Of a DNA stretch of 64,000 nt, positions 54,406 to 64,000 are shown one piece after another. The stretch's first letter is position 1, and the number at the start of each line of letters is the position of its first letter. The position numbers and the translations under genes are program-made. Below the pieces are notes generated by a model. It made no database searches and was not told the DNA's origin. It saw only the letters and a list, made by a program, of their open reading frames with translations. Source of the stretch: a virus; the IMG/VR virus record IMGVR_UViG_3300018954_000017, positions 1 to 64,000 of that record. The stretch is one strand, 5' to 3'.

Positions 54406-57400
54406 ATGGCTTTAGGTGGATCTGCATTAGGTACTTTAACTTTATATATCAAGGCAGATACTTCTAGCCTTGATCAAAGTTTGTCGTCTCTTGAAAGGAG
54501 AATAGCTGGATTTGCTGGTCGCGCCAGTAAACTGGGTGCAACTGGATTACAGTTGCACCCAACTGTAGACGACAGCGAACTAACAAGCCTTAACGAACAC
54601 CTTAGCATAAAGCAAAAACACTTTAGTCAAGTTGGAAGTTATTTTGCTGCCAATCCTCTAACACCAAAAGTAAATCTCAAGGATTTACAAAAATTATCTG
54701 TTGAATACGACAATATTGAGGCGAAAGCTAAAAAAAATCAAACTCGCGTTAATATGTCTGCTTCTATGGGCAATGCCAACAATGCCGTACAGCAGATTAG
54801 GACACCAGGTAGAGCTGCTAATGTTATTAACGTTGAAATAAAGAATGCAAGTATTGTTAGTTTGTCTAACTCAATTGCATTAGCAATACGGAAAAGTAAC
54901 AAAGAGACGGCAAAAGAAATAGCCAAAGCGCAACGTCCCAATGCCCTTCAACGTGTTATAGGTTTTGGTGGAGATATTCTTAAATCCACTGTACAAGGTG
55001 TGGCTTCTGGTGTGTCTTCTCGTGCAGCAAAAGGTATTCTTGGGGGTGTCGAGAAAAAAGCTGGCATTAGTATTGCTGATGCAGCAGAAAACGCCACATT
55101 TAAACTGCTAACCACAGTAGAAGATGTTTATAATTTTATATTTAAACGAAGAGTCTATAATCAACGCAAAGCCGATGAGATTGTAGCAAAATTAAAGACA
55201 GAAGAGACAGAAGCCGAAGCTGCCAAAGCTCCTCAAAAAGCAGCAAAAGGAACTGCTGTAACTTCAGAAGACGCAACAAAGCGTAAAGAAGTTAGAAAGA
55301 GACGAATACATAGCAAAAGAGCAAACGATGCCACTCAACTTTTTGAAGAAATAGACTTAAACGAAGACATAGCAAAATCAGAAGAAGGCATAAGTGAAGC
55401 AAAAGAATACCTTCAGCGTATTATTGCGTTAAAAAAACGGTTTTCTTCTGACCTGGATCAAGTCCCTAAAGATCTAAGTGAGCAGGCAGAAAAATATTTA
55501 AAGGCTATAGAAGAATACGAAAATTATTTGTCTGAAATTGCTGGAATTAAAAAAAAGCAACAACCATCAAATATTAAGCAGACAAATAATAAAGAAGTTC
55601 TAAACAAACTTCGTAATCGTCAAAAACAACCTGTTTCAAATCAACCCAAACCCGCTCAAAGTCAAAGAGAACAAAAGAGAGCGTCACAACAGCAAAATTA
55701 CTTCAATAATCGTATCGATGATGCTGATAAATTTTTTAATCAGATAGATCAAGTATTATCGGTATCAAAAAAAGAACCTATAGCAAAAACTGCGACTATA
55801 GGTTTGTTGACTCAAGTAAAATTACTGAAGAAGCGATTTGAAGATAGTTTAAACAATATCCCCGAAGAGTTTCAAGAGAAAACAAAAGAATACCTAAGCT
55901 TGCTAATAGAAACAGAGGCAGAGCTTAAGAACACATTAAACACTCAAAATTCCCAAAATGTTATCAGTAAATTAAATCAGCCACAAAATATTGAGAACAA
56001 AGCATCTCAATCTCAACAGCCACTACGAAGCTTTAAGATTGATCAAGAGTCTGGTATATTAGATCAATCACAACAACCTCGTACCGGATCTGACAATTTA
56101 CAGGAAAACTATAAGCGCATAGTTGCCGCGTCAGCCAAGGTTAGTGGACTCAAGTTAGACACATCTAGAATCCCCAATCTGAAAGTAGATAACAAGGCGT
56201 TAACTAAAATTACAGTTGACTACAAGAAACTACTTGCAGTTAACCCTACCGAAAAGCTTTTAGAAGCTATCGAAAAAGAAGATGCAGTAACACTTAAAGA
56301 ACTTATTTCTCGAAATAAAGAGTATGGAGAAGCAGTTAAAATTACAACGGGTAGAGCTTCTTATACTCCCCGAAGTAATACGATTACAATAACTTCTGCC
56401 CTAGAAGAACTTTTTTCACTTAGCTCTGAACAATTAGAGAAATTTGCTGAAAAATATCCTGAGTCTATTCAAAAATACACTGAAGATTTGATTCATGAAA
56501 TAAAGCACTCATTCCAGTTTGATTTTGGAAAAATATCTTATGGGGATTTGGCAACAGGTAAGATTAAATCTCCTACCATGACTAAGTTTGAAAACACAAA
56601 TAAGTATGCACAAAAATATGGAGAAGCCTCTGCTGCTGCTCCTTATTACAAGCAAGTAGCAAAACAAATGCCTCCGGGGTACTTAAAAGTAATTCGTGAC
56701 ACAGAAGCTGATGCCGCAAATTTTGAGTCAAGGTGGTCTGACGTACTCAATAGTTTTTTTAAGGCTGCAAATACCTCTTTAAACAAAATAGAAGAAGTAA
56801 GTAACGATGTAGGTGACGCTGCGAAATCGACAGGTGAAGAGGGGTTGCAGTCTTTCAGATTAGATGTACCTTTATCAAGTGGTAGGACAACAACCGGAGA
56901 TGATGATGTTGACAGATTGTTAAACGAAATCCATTCCCTCAGAGAGGGCATCAACTCCCCCAGTCCAAGTGGTGGTGCAGGAGGAGGGTCGTCTCAATCG
57001 ATGGATGATTTTATTAACGAAATTAATGAATTGCGTGAAAGTATCCGCAGTCTTCCTGATCTAGATGTAGATATTGATACTTCTAATCTTACTCTTTTGG
57101 AGCGCATCCTGTTAAACATAAGAGAAGATATGGAGTATGTCAACAATGGAGGCACGTTAAAGGGGCAATATATTAGAGGATCGGCGCGGGATTTGGGAAT
57201 TAAAATGACTGCTGGTCAAGCAGAAAAAATTGCAAAAGATGGAGGAGACTCTAACAAATTAATTGACGACATAGACCGAGGTCTTAACATTACAGGAGAT
57301 GCATTAAAGGGGAACTGGGGAAATGTATTTGTCAGTTTGATAGACGAAATAGATGCTTTCACAGATACTGCCCTCGACAAATTTGCCGATTTTGTAGAAA

Positions 57401-60400
57401 AGATTCCGGGTGGAGAAGCTTTTGCTAAACTTATTCGAGGATCTAAGCAGCTCAAAAGTGTGGCAGTCAGCATCTTTGGACTCCAAATGGCTTTTGATGC
57501 TCTTTCACAAACTAAACAATGGCTAGATAGTTTTGATGAAGTTTTTGTAGACGCAGCCGTTGAATGGGAAAAATTTGAAAAGATAATTGGTTTCTCTAGC
57601 AAAACGTTCAATCAAGCGCAAACCAATATTAAATTTGTAAGAGACGAAGCAGTTAGGTTGCGTACAGACTTAAAGCAATCTATGCAAGGCTTCAGTCAGC
57701 TTTCGGCAGCATCTATCGATACAGGCATGGAAGGAGAAGGGACTAAGCAGTTATTCTCCGCAGTAAACCAAGCTAGCTCAACTTACGGGTTAGACGCCGA
57801 AGGTCAGAGTCGAGTCTACTCAGCTTTAGGTCAGGTAATCTCAAAAAATACTGTATCAAGCGAAGAACTAAAGCAACAACTTGGAGAAATTTTACCAGGA
57901 TCTTTCCAAATTGCGGCACGAGCGGCTGGGAAAACAACACAAGAATTTCAGTCTTTATTAGAGACTGGGCAGATTCTAGCCGAAGATTTCCTACCCAAAT
58001 TTGCCCAACAATTGTCAGCAGAAACCGCTGTGGGTGTAGCGGGTGCTGCCCAAAGTGCTCAAGGTGCCACTAGCAGATTATCTACAGCAATGACTGAGTT
58101 GCAAGTCTCAATCGGAAGATTTGGGATGGATGAACGCAACATGTTTCTCAATGTTTATGCTTCTGGGCTAGAACTTTTGCAAAAAAACGCAACTCTCGTT
58201 AGCTACACGTTAACATCAATTTTGACGGGTGCGGTTATTACTTTCCTTGAAGCCTTAAAGAAGATGTCAGGGAGACTGATGTCAGCGGCGGCTGGATTTT
58301 TAGCTACAAGACTGGGGATAACTTCATTGGCAGTTGCTCTAAAAAAACTTGGAGAAACAGGAGCTAATGCTTTCAAAAGTTTCTTGATTTGGACGGCAAT
58401 AGGCGATATCTTTCAAATGTTAAAATCTGGGTTTTCCGACTCATCAGGAAAATCAAGAGATTTTGCAAACACTACAACAAATTCATTTAAAGAAGTTCAG
58501 AAATCTGTAGCTGAAGCTAGAGGAGAATTAGATAAATATTATGCATCTCAGGGCAAAAAAAACCCAGATGCCCCGAACCAAAAGAAACGTGGACAAGACA
58601 GCATCATTGACGAAGCTCCTATATTGAGTTGGGTTCTACCTAAAGAAATTGAGAAAGACGACAATATCTTCAACCAATTCAGATTTAAAGCACGACAAAC
58701 TGTTGCTAGTGCAATGGATGGTTTAGGAACTTTGACAAATCCAGGTGCTGCGTTTGAATCTGTCCGAAAAGGCGATCGCACGTTAATGCCTACTTATGCT
58801 AACAAAAAGTTCCAAGATCAAAAGAGAAGTACAACAGAAATATTAGGGAACAGCGCTAACACAATTAAAGCTACGGATTCAGCTTTAAATGACAATGAAC
58901 TTAAAAAGGTAAAAGAGTACGACGAAAAATTACGTCAAATTCAAATTAAACGTCGAGGATTAGTCCAAATTAATCCTGGTGACAAACAAGGACTGTCCGT
59001 TTTAAAACGTGAAGAAGAGTTAGTACTCAAAGATCGCCAAAAGGCATACAAACCACTAGCAGCTACGCAAGCTTCTAACCAGCAAGTGATTCAAGCTTTA
59101 GAGTCAGAAGTTGAAGTATATAAAGAAAAAATAGCTCAAGCAGAATCTGATTTTGGAAATGCAACAAAAAACAAAGATAAATTAGATATACAAGCTCGAT
59201 TAGATTACTACAAAAATACTTTGCCACAGTTGGAAGGCGCATTAAAGAAAACACAAGATGCACAAGACGCCTTTTCTAAATCTATTGGAGAGTCTGTTGA
59301 CAAATTCGCATTACTACAGAAACAACTGCAAAATGTTGCCGATAGATTTGCAGATGTAAGCGATCGCATTCAAATGATTGGTAACAGTGCTAAGACGGAC
59401 TTGTCACAAGCTGTCATCAATGGAGAGATGACACCAGGACAAGCAGAAGCTGGCAAACAAGCAATTGACAGAGACATTTTAGAAGAACAGTTAAAACGAA
59501 AGAAAGGGTCTATCAACGAGTATAAAGGTTTACTTTTTGGTGCAGATGCTCAGGCAATTCTCGAGTCGCGAGGAATCAAAGATATTCAAGATGTCGGGCA
59601 AGCTCAACTTGGTACTTTGGCGAGCAAGGCTAAAGACGGCACTCCTGAAAAAGAAGTGTTCACTCGGCTTCAGGATATGAAGAAAATGGAACTTGAAGCA
59701 TCAGATCTTCAAGTTCAACTTTCCGCAGTGCAAGAACAAGCCGCACAGCAAATACGCGAGTCCAACAAACAAATTGCCGATTACTTCCGCGACGTTTCCC
59801 GCCAAGCAGCAGAATTAGGTTTGAGTACAAAAGAAGCTCAAGCTCAGATTGCAATGCAACAGCAAAAAAACAAGCTTAAGTCAGCACTACAAGGTTTTCA
59901 AGACAACTTCTTTAGTTCGTTTGTTGATTCGCTCATTGAGGGGATGGATTCTCTCAACGAGCCAATAATGGCAAGCATTGAACGGGAACGAGAAGTCACT
60001 GCTGCCAACAACTCAAAACAAGACAGAGATCGTCAAACAGCTGACATATACAAATCACTTCCACTGCAAACTGAAGGAATTAAACTTGATTTTTCGGCTA
60101 TTGACTCAGCTCCGGTCAAACAACTCGAAGACAGCTTAAAGAAATCAGCAGAAGCCAGCAAAAACGTCACTACAGCATCTAAAGCAACGGGAGTAGCGAT
60201 TAGAGATTCTTCAAAAGAAGCAAGCGGCTTAGGTGACAAGGTTGAAGATGTTGCTAGTGGGATCAATAATATTGAGACTGCGACTGGAAGTGTGACAACA
60301 GCATTACAAGATAATGTTACGGCAGCACAAAATGTTGACTCTCAGCTACAGCTCAATAGAGATACAGTAGATAGCAATCGCATGGCTGTAGAAGAGGTCA

Positions 60401-63400
60401 ATGCCGCTGTAGTAACTCAATCCGGTAACATCTATGATGCTGCAATAGCAACTGAGCAATCCACGCAGACTACCAATATTCTACAGCAAGCATGGAATGG
60501 CGTATCCAACTGGGTGGTGAGTGTAGCCAGTCAGACTTGGGATTGGTTTAAAGGAATTGCTCAGAACATCCCCTTCCTGACTCAAATAGGAGACATGATT
60601 GGCGGGTGGAGCAAAAATCTCCAAGATCTGATTGCCAAAACTTGGGAGTGGATCAAAGGATTAGGAGACAATATTCCATTTTTGCAACAAATTGGAAGTA
60701 CTGTTGGCGGTTGGGGAAACGCTGTGGGTGGTGCAGTTCAAGGTGCCGCACAACAAGGTGGAAACTTGTGGAACCAAGGAGTTGGAGCAGCAAGAGGATT
60801 ACTTGGTATGGGTGAAGGAGTTGGAAAAGTTGGTAAATTTAATATTGTAGAGAGTGTTGGTGGGTCTGTTCAAACTGTTAAGAGTTATAAAGACCTTGAA
60901 AAACATCATCCTTCATCGGGAAGAGAGTATGGTCGTAATTACGAGACTGTTGACGGCAAACTGGAGGAAGTTCGTTACACACAAGATAAACGAACATTAA
61001 TCAAGAAAGATTTTGTTCTAGAAAAGGGTGGTAGTGCAAATGTAGATATCCCTGCTTTTGCTGCTGGCTATATTAAGCGCCTCAATGATGCGGTAAACAC
61101 AGTGCAAATATATGCTGACAAAGAAATGACTAAATTGGTTGGTCAATCTTTGCACATGAGCAGTGTTCCTGTCAAAACAGGAGATTATGTACGTTATGGT
61201 CAATCAATAGGCAAACAATCTGATACTGGATCACCCGGTTCTGTTCACGCACACATTGAAATGGAATTAGATCGTTTCAAGCAATACGTAGCAGATTTAA
61301 GTGACGGCACTTTTGAAGGCACCAAAGGAAAAGTACAAGAGCATGCGCTTGGTGACGGTCACAATCACTTTGGCGAAGAAGATCTTAAAAAAGCCAATCA
61401 AGGTGCCGCCGGAGCAATGGGCGGGTCTGCTCAAAAAATGCTTGCATCTATGGGTGGTGGCAACCAAAGTCTATCAATGGGTATTGGTCGAGCACCAAGA
61501 GGTGGCAGTGTCGCATCAGCAGAACGTGTGCAGTCAGATAAGTCTGGAGCAATGGCACTCGTTGCAACAGCTAAACGATTGGGACTGAAGCCAGAAGAAT
61601 TTACAGCGTTAATGAGCTGGGAATCTGGCGGCACCTTAAACCCTAATGTTATTGGAGGTGACGGAAATCAATATAAAGGTCTAATTCAATTTAGTCCAGA
61701 CAACCAAGCGAAATATGGAACTTCAAAGCAACAATCTATAGCACAACAAATCCCTTCAATCGAACAATATTTAAAAGATCGAGGATTTAAGCCTGGACAA
61801 CACGACATCCGTCATGCGTATTCCGCTGTATTGGCTGGAAATGCGTCAGAAAGATATTGGGGCAGTAGTGACAGCAATGGAACTAATGTTCGGAATGCTG
61901 CGCCAAAATTTCAAAAAGGCGATCATTATAACCGAGCAATACAATTCCTTCGTGATAGTGGAGTAGACGCAAATTCAGTCAATGCAAGTTTTGGAAATCA
62001 ACCCAGTAGTATGGAATCACCTGCAATAACTACTCCTACTCCTACTCCAATGATTGCACCTGTGCCTTTCGCTTCTTTAAGAGGCGCTAGCTACAGCGGC
62101 ACTAGCGTGGATGTTGGCAAGTTGAATGCTGCTCAATCTGAAAGCGAAAAGATTCGCAAGCAGCAAGAGCAACAAGCGATCGCCAAAGAAAGAGCTAGAG
62201 TTGAGCAAGCTGGCGTAGAAGGGAAGCAGCGACAAAAACAGAGACTTGAGCAACTACGGCAAAGCATTCGTGATACTGAAGGGGATCGCATTCAATCTAC
62301 TCGTCAATTCAGAGACTTGGGATTAGATATTGGCATTCAAACACCAGACAAGGAATCCCAAAGAAAAATCACGGGAGTAGGCGACACATATGATGATTTA
62401 GAACGAGACTTGACCGAAAAGATTCGGAAAACTACTGCTGGTCGGGATCAAGCAAAAGCGACTCTAGGCAAATTGTCGTCCCCAGATTATGTCCCTCAAC
62501 CAGGACAAGATGTTGCTAAAGATGTTGAAGCCACAAAGGCTGCGATTGCTCAAGCAGAGAAATATTTGGGTGATTTAACCAAAATTCAAGGTGACCTCAA
62601 AACACAACCGCCTCGCCGCGCTGCGCGGCCAGAAGAGCAGGCTGCTCGCGAGAAGAAACTGAGACAACAACAAGAGAAATTTGCGACTGAAGAAATTAGC
62701 ATATCTGTTCTAGAAGCCGAAGCTCAAAGACTCAACGATTTGAAAGGTCGTGGGGTTCGGGATCAAGGTGTAGAAAATCTGCCAAAGCTTGAGGCGACTA
62801 TAACTGCACGGAAGGAAGAACTTCAGTTACAACAGAAACTTACAGAAATTGACGAGAATGCGCGGAAAAATGGCACAGATAAAGCTGTAGTAGATGAACA
62901 GAAGAAGGGGTTAAACGAAAGACTAACAATTGTTAAGAAAACGATTGATGAAAATCGCAAATACGCTGAGACGATTGCTGGACGTGAAAACGATAAACGA
63001 AGCCGTGAGCAAAACACTGAGTTAGCTCGTGGAGAATTGGCAGTTTTGAAACAGCGACTGGAAGCAGCTCAAGCTATTGGTCAAATAAACCCATTGGCAC
63101 CAGAAGCTTTAGGCATTCCTGAGATGGAAAAAACTATTGCTCTCAAAGAAGCAGAACTCACTCTCAGCGAACAAATAGCAGGCATTGAAGACAAACGCTT
63201 CAGTAAAGAGCTAACGGATGCCGCTGCCGACAAACGTATTGCCGATCTAAAGACTGAGAACGGACAGTTAGTTGACAATATCAACAAACGTGCTGAACGT
63301 GCAACCAAAGAGCAAGAGTTCGCTCGTCGTCGTGCTGCTTTGGAAAACAAGAATCAAGATATTGAAGTCGGAGGTTCAGTCACCGAAGCTCTTGCCAAGA

Positions 63401-64000
63401 ATATAGAGTACGGGCGCTCCAAAGGCAGTCCAATAGCAATGCGTTTTGATATTCAAAAAGCGCAAGTTGAAGCTAGTCTTGAGAGAAGTCTTCTAGATAT
63501 GGACGAGCTAGAAGCTAGTGGTAAAAGGTCTAAAGAAGCGGTAGATGCCCTAAGAGCGGCATACAAACAGTTAGCGGAAGTTAGCTTAGACAATCTTAAG
63601 GTCGAGCAACAGCGAGCGACTGAAGACCAAATCATGGAAATTGCAGGTCGCGTAAACAGCTCTCGCAATGGCGTATTGACTGGTAAAGCTGATTTATTGT
63701 CGAGTATGGGGCTAGATACTCAGGCAAAAGAATATAAAAAAGTCGCTGCAATAAACGATCAAAAACAATCTTATTCTCAGGAGTCTTTAAATCTTGAGCG
63801 TTTCATTGCTCAAATGAATATGTCAAATGAGGGAGCACTTGAACTTAGAGCTAACTTGAGTGCTGTCAATGAAATGAAAATGGAGCAAATTCAAGCTGAA
63901 TTTTCAACAATGAATGAGTTGATGACTGGGGTTCAGAGCACATTTGAGTCAGCTTTCACATCAATTCTGGACGGCAGTAAAACAATTGGAGAAGCTGCTA
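54406..64000 (+). CDS. Giant tape-measure protein, 3' end outside the window
   Basis: More than 3198 codons, open to the window edge. N-terminus MALGGSALGTLTLYIKADTS is typical of phage tape measures. Domains in order: long coiled-coil/linker regions; a zincin-like motif HEIKH (697-701) with a possible third ligand in DTEADAANFE; a hydrophobic mid region (about 1270-1330); an M23-like domain ending in HAHIE (2281-2285), with its first H poorly conserved; an SLT/lysozyme-like domain with SWESGG (E2406); then a long coiled coil. It sets tail length and probably degrades peptidoglycan during DNA entry. Confidence 0.8.
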   Translation, partial: MALGGSALGTLTLYIKADTSSLDQSLSSLERRIAGFAGRASKLGATGLQLHPTVDDSELTSLNEHLSIKQKHFSQVGSYFAANPLTPKVNLKDLQKLSVEYDNIEAKAKKNQTRVNMSASMGNANNAVQQIRTPGRAANVINVEIKNASIVSLSNSIALAIRKSNKETAKEIAKAQRPNALQRVIGFGGDILKSTVQGVASGVSSRAAKGILGGVEKKAGISIADAAENATFKLLTTVEDVYNFIFKRRVYNQRKADEIVAKLKTEETEAEAAKAPQKAAKGTAVTSEDATKRKEVRKRRIHSKRANDATQLFEEIDLNEDIAKSEEGISEAKEYLQRIIALKKRFSSDLDQVPKDLSEQAEKYLKAIEEYENYLSEIAGIKKKQQPSNIKQTNNKEVLNKLRNRQKQPVSNQPKPAQSQREQKRASQQQNYFNNRIDDADKFFNQIDQVLSVSKKEPIAKTATIGLLTQVKLLKKRFEDSLNNIPEEFQEKTKEYLSLLIETEAELKNTLNTQNSQNVISKLNQPQNIENKASQSQQPLRSFKIDQESGILDQSQQPRTGSDNLQENYKRIVAASAKVSGLKLDTSRIPNLKVDNKALTKITVDYKKLLAVNPTEKLLEAIEKEDAVTLKELISRNKEYGEAVKITTGRASYTPRSNTITITSALEELFSLSSEQLEKFAEKYPESIQKYTEDLIHEIKHSFQFDFGKISYGDLATGKIKSPTMTKFENTNKYAQKYGEASAAAPYYKQVAKQMPPGYLKVIRDTEADAANFESRWSDVLNSFFKAANTSLNKIEEVSNDVGDAAKSTGEEGLQSFRLDVPLSSGRTTTGDDDVDRLLNEIHSLREGINSPSPSGGAGGGSSQSMDDFINEINELRESIRSLPDLDVDIDTSNLTLLERILLNIREDMEYVNNGGTLKGQYIRGSARDLGIKMTAGQAEKIAKDGGDSNKLIDDIDRGLNITGDALKGNWGNVFVSLIDEIDAFTDTALDKFADFVEKIPGGEAFAKLIRGSKQLKSVAVSIFGLQMAFDALSQTKQWLDSFDEVFVDAAVEWEKFEKIIGFSSKTFNQAQTNIKFVRDEAVRLRTDLKQSMQGFSQLSAASIDTGMEGEGTKQLFSAVNQASSTYGLDAEGQSRVYSALGQVISKNTVSSEELKQQLGEILPGSFQIAARAAGKTTQEFQSLLETGQILAEDFLPKFAQQLSAETAVGVAGAAQSAQGATSRLSTAMTELQVSIGRFGMDERNMFLNVYASGLELLQKNATLVSYTLTSILTGAVITFLEALKKMSGRLMSAAAGFLATRLGITSLAVALKKLGETGANAFKSFLIWTAIGDIFQMLKSGFSDSSGKSRDFANTTTNSFKEVQKSVAEARGELDKYYASQGKKNPDAPNQKKRGQDSIIDEAPILSWVLPKEIEKDDNIFNQFRFKARQTVASAMDGLGTLTNPGAAFESVRKGDRTLMPTYANKKFQDQKRSTTEILGNSANTIKATDSALNDNELKKVKEYDEKLRQIQIKRRGLVQINPGDKQGLSVLKREEELVLKDRQKAYKPLAATQASNQQVIQALESEVEVYKEKIAQAESDFGNATKNKDKLDIQARLDYYKNTLPQLEGALKKTQDAQDAFSKSIGESVDKFALLQKQLQNVADRFADVSDRIQMIGNSAKTDLSQAVINGEMTPGQAEAGKQAIDRDILEEQLKRKKGSINEYKGLLFGADAQAILESRGIKDIQDVGQAQLGTLASKAKDGTPEKEVFTRLQDMKKMELEASDLQVQLSAVQEQAAQQIRESNKQIADYFRDVSRQAAELGLSTKEAQAQIAMQQQKNKLKSALQGFQDNFFSSFVDSLIEGMDSLNEPIMASIEREREVTAANNSKQDRDRQTADIYKSLPLQTEGIKLDFSAIDSAPVKQLEDSLKKSAEASKNVTTASKATGVAIRDSSKEASGLGDKVEDVASGINNIETATGSVTTALQDNVTAAQNVDSQLQLNRDTVDSNRMAVEEVNAAVVTQSGNIYDAAIATEQSTQTTNILQQAWNGVSNWVVSVASQTWDWFKGIAQNIPFLTQIGDMIGGWSKNLQDLIAKTWEWIKGLGDNIPFLQQIGSTVGGWGNAVGGAVQGAAQQGGNLWNQGVGAARGLLGMGEGVGKVGKFNIVESVGGSVQTVKSYKDLEKHHPSSGREYGRNYETVDGKLEEVRYTQDKRTLIKKDFVLEKGGSANVDIPAFAAGYIKRLNDAVNTVQIYADKEMTKLVGQSLHMSSVPVKTGDYVRYGQSIGKQSDTGSPGSVHAHIEMELDRFKQYVADLSDGTFEGTKGKVQEHALGDGHNHFGEEDLKKANQGAAGAMGGSAQKMLASMGGGNQSLSMGIGRAPRGGSVASAERVQSDKSGAMALVATAKRLGLKPEEFTALMSWESGGTLNPNVIGGDGNQYKGLIQFSPDNQAKYGTSKQQSIAQQIPSIEQYLKDRGFKPGQHDIRHAYSAVLAGNASERYWGSSDSNGTNVRNAAPKFQKGDHYNRAIQFLRDSGVDANSVNASFGNQPSSMESPAITTPTPTPMIAPVPFASLRGASYSGTSVDVGKLNAAQSESEKIRKQQEQQAIAKERARVEQAGVEGKQRQKQRLEQLRQSIRDTEGDRIQSTRQFRDLGLDIGIQTPDKESQRKITGVGDTYDDLERDLTEKIRKTTAGRDQAKATLGKLSSPDYVPQPGQDVAKDVEATKAAIAQAEKYLGDLTKIQGDLKTQPPRRAARPEEQAAREKKLRQQQEKFATEEISISVLEAEAQRLNDLKGRGVRDQGVENLPKLEATITARKEELQLQQKLTEIDENARKNGTDKAVVDEQKKGLNERLTIVKKTIDENRKYAETIAGRENDKRSREQNTELARGELAVLKQRLEAAQAIGQINPLAPEALGIPEMEKTIALKEAELTLSEQIAGIEDKRFSKELTDAAADKRIADLKTENGQLVDNINKRAERATKEQEFARRRAALENKNQDIEVGGSVTEALAKNIEYGRSKGSPIAMRFDIQKAQVEASLERSLLDMDELEASGKRSKEAVDALRAAYKQLAEVSLDNLKVEQQRATEDQIMEIAGRVNSSRNGVLTGKADLLSSMGLDTQAKEYKKVAAINDQKQSYSQESLNLERFIAQMNMSNEGALELRANLSAVNEMKMEQIQAEFSTMNELMTGVQSTFESAFTSILDGSKTIGEAA

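Overview
The window looks like part of a tailed-phage (siphophage-type) or phage-plasmid genome from a cyanobacterial host. It carries a near-complete head module, a tail module, tail fibres, two SSBs and a Toprim/zinc-finger primase-like protein. The octamer GCGATCGC (HIP1, characteristic of many cyanobacteria) occurs about eight times (for example near 11974, 17378, 22791, 44447, 52410, 58772, 59359 and 62178), several times more than chance predicts. I see no rRNA, tRNA, CRISPR array, integrase, transposase or large terminase subunit, so the element extends beyond both edges. The host assignment is an inference.

Layout. 1-420: noncoding structured element, copy 1. 534-7017 (+): four tail-fibre/virion-surface genes. 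7057-13785 (-): replication-associated early operons (Toprim protein, tandem SSBs, many small genes, and a winged-helix-like protein). 13887-14572 (+): two ribbon-helix-helix genes. 14746-15160: a TGTCCG repeat array, copy 1. 15269-34168: a long accessory block of about 40 small genes, mostly on the minus strand. It includes an adenine methyltransferase, an antirepressor, an HNH-type protein, two KTSC proteins and a candidate small terminase. 34281-35532 (+): a second winged-helix-like protein, structured element copy 3 and two tiny membrane peptides. 35698-39236 (-): P-loop kinase, DUF4406 protein, zinc-finger protein and HhH protein. 39348-40295 (+): HNH endonuclease. 40300-49796 (-): head module (capsid, decoration, scaffold-like, protease, portal) with embedded effector-like genes. 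49878-64000 (+): connector/tail module ending in a giant tape-measure protein that runs off the window.

How the parts fit. The capsid genes (minus) and tail genes (plus) diverge at about 49.8 kb. The tail operon has the usual order: tube, then assembly chaperone with a probable -1 frameshift, then tape measure. The head operon is unusual. Between portal and capsid lie a PI3/4-kinase-like protein and an unknown effector-like protein. Both begin with a similar hydrophobic stretch and an NPxQ-type motif, and each is followed by a small gene overlapping it by 4 bp, a toxin/immunity-like arrangement. The portal is fused to an InPase-type domain and an HNH-like domain.

Regulation appears shared across the window. 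(i) A four-copy structured RNA-like element has compensatory stem changes and a C-rich, G-poor tail. (ii) An ATTTACTGTAAAT palindrome family, often in pairs spaced 24 bp, lies upstream of three of those elements and beside two winged-helix-like genes. (iii) A TACTGCCTCAGTA palindrome overlaps several minus-strand promoters. (iv) A GGGTGCATCTACC-type motif lies about 25-50 bp upstream of many small minus-strand genes. Together these suggest at least two phage-encoded regulons. All regulatory roles are inferred from sequence pattern only.
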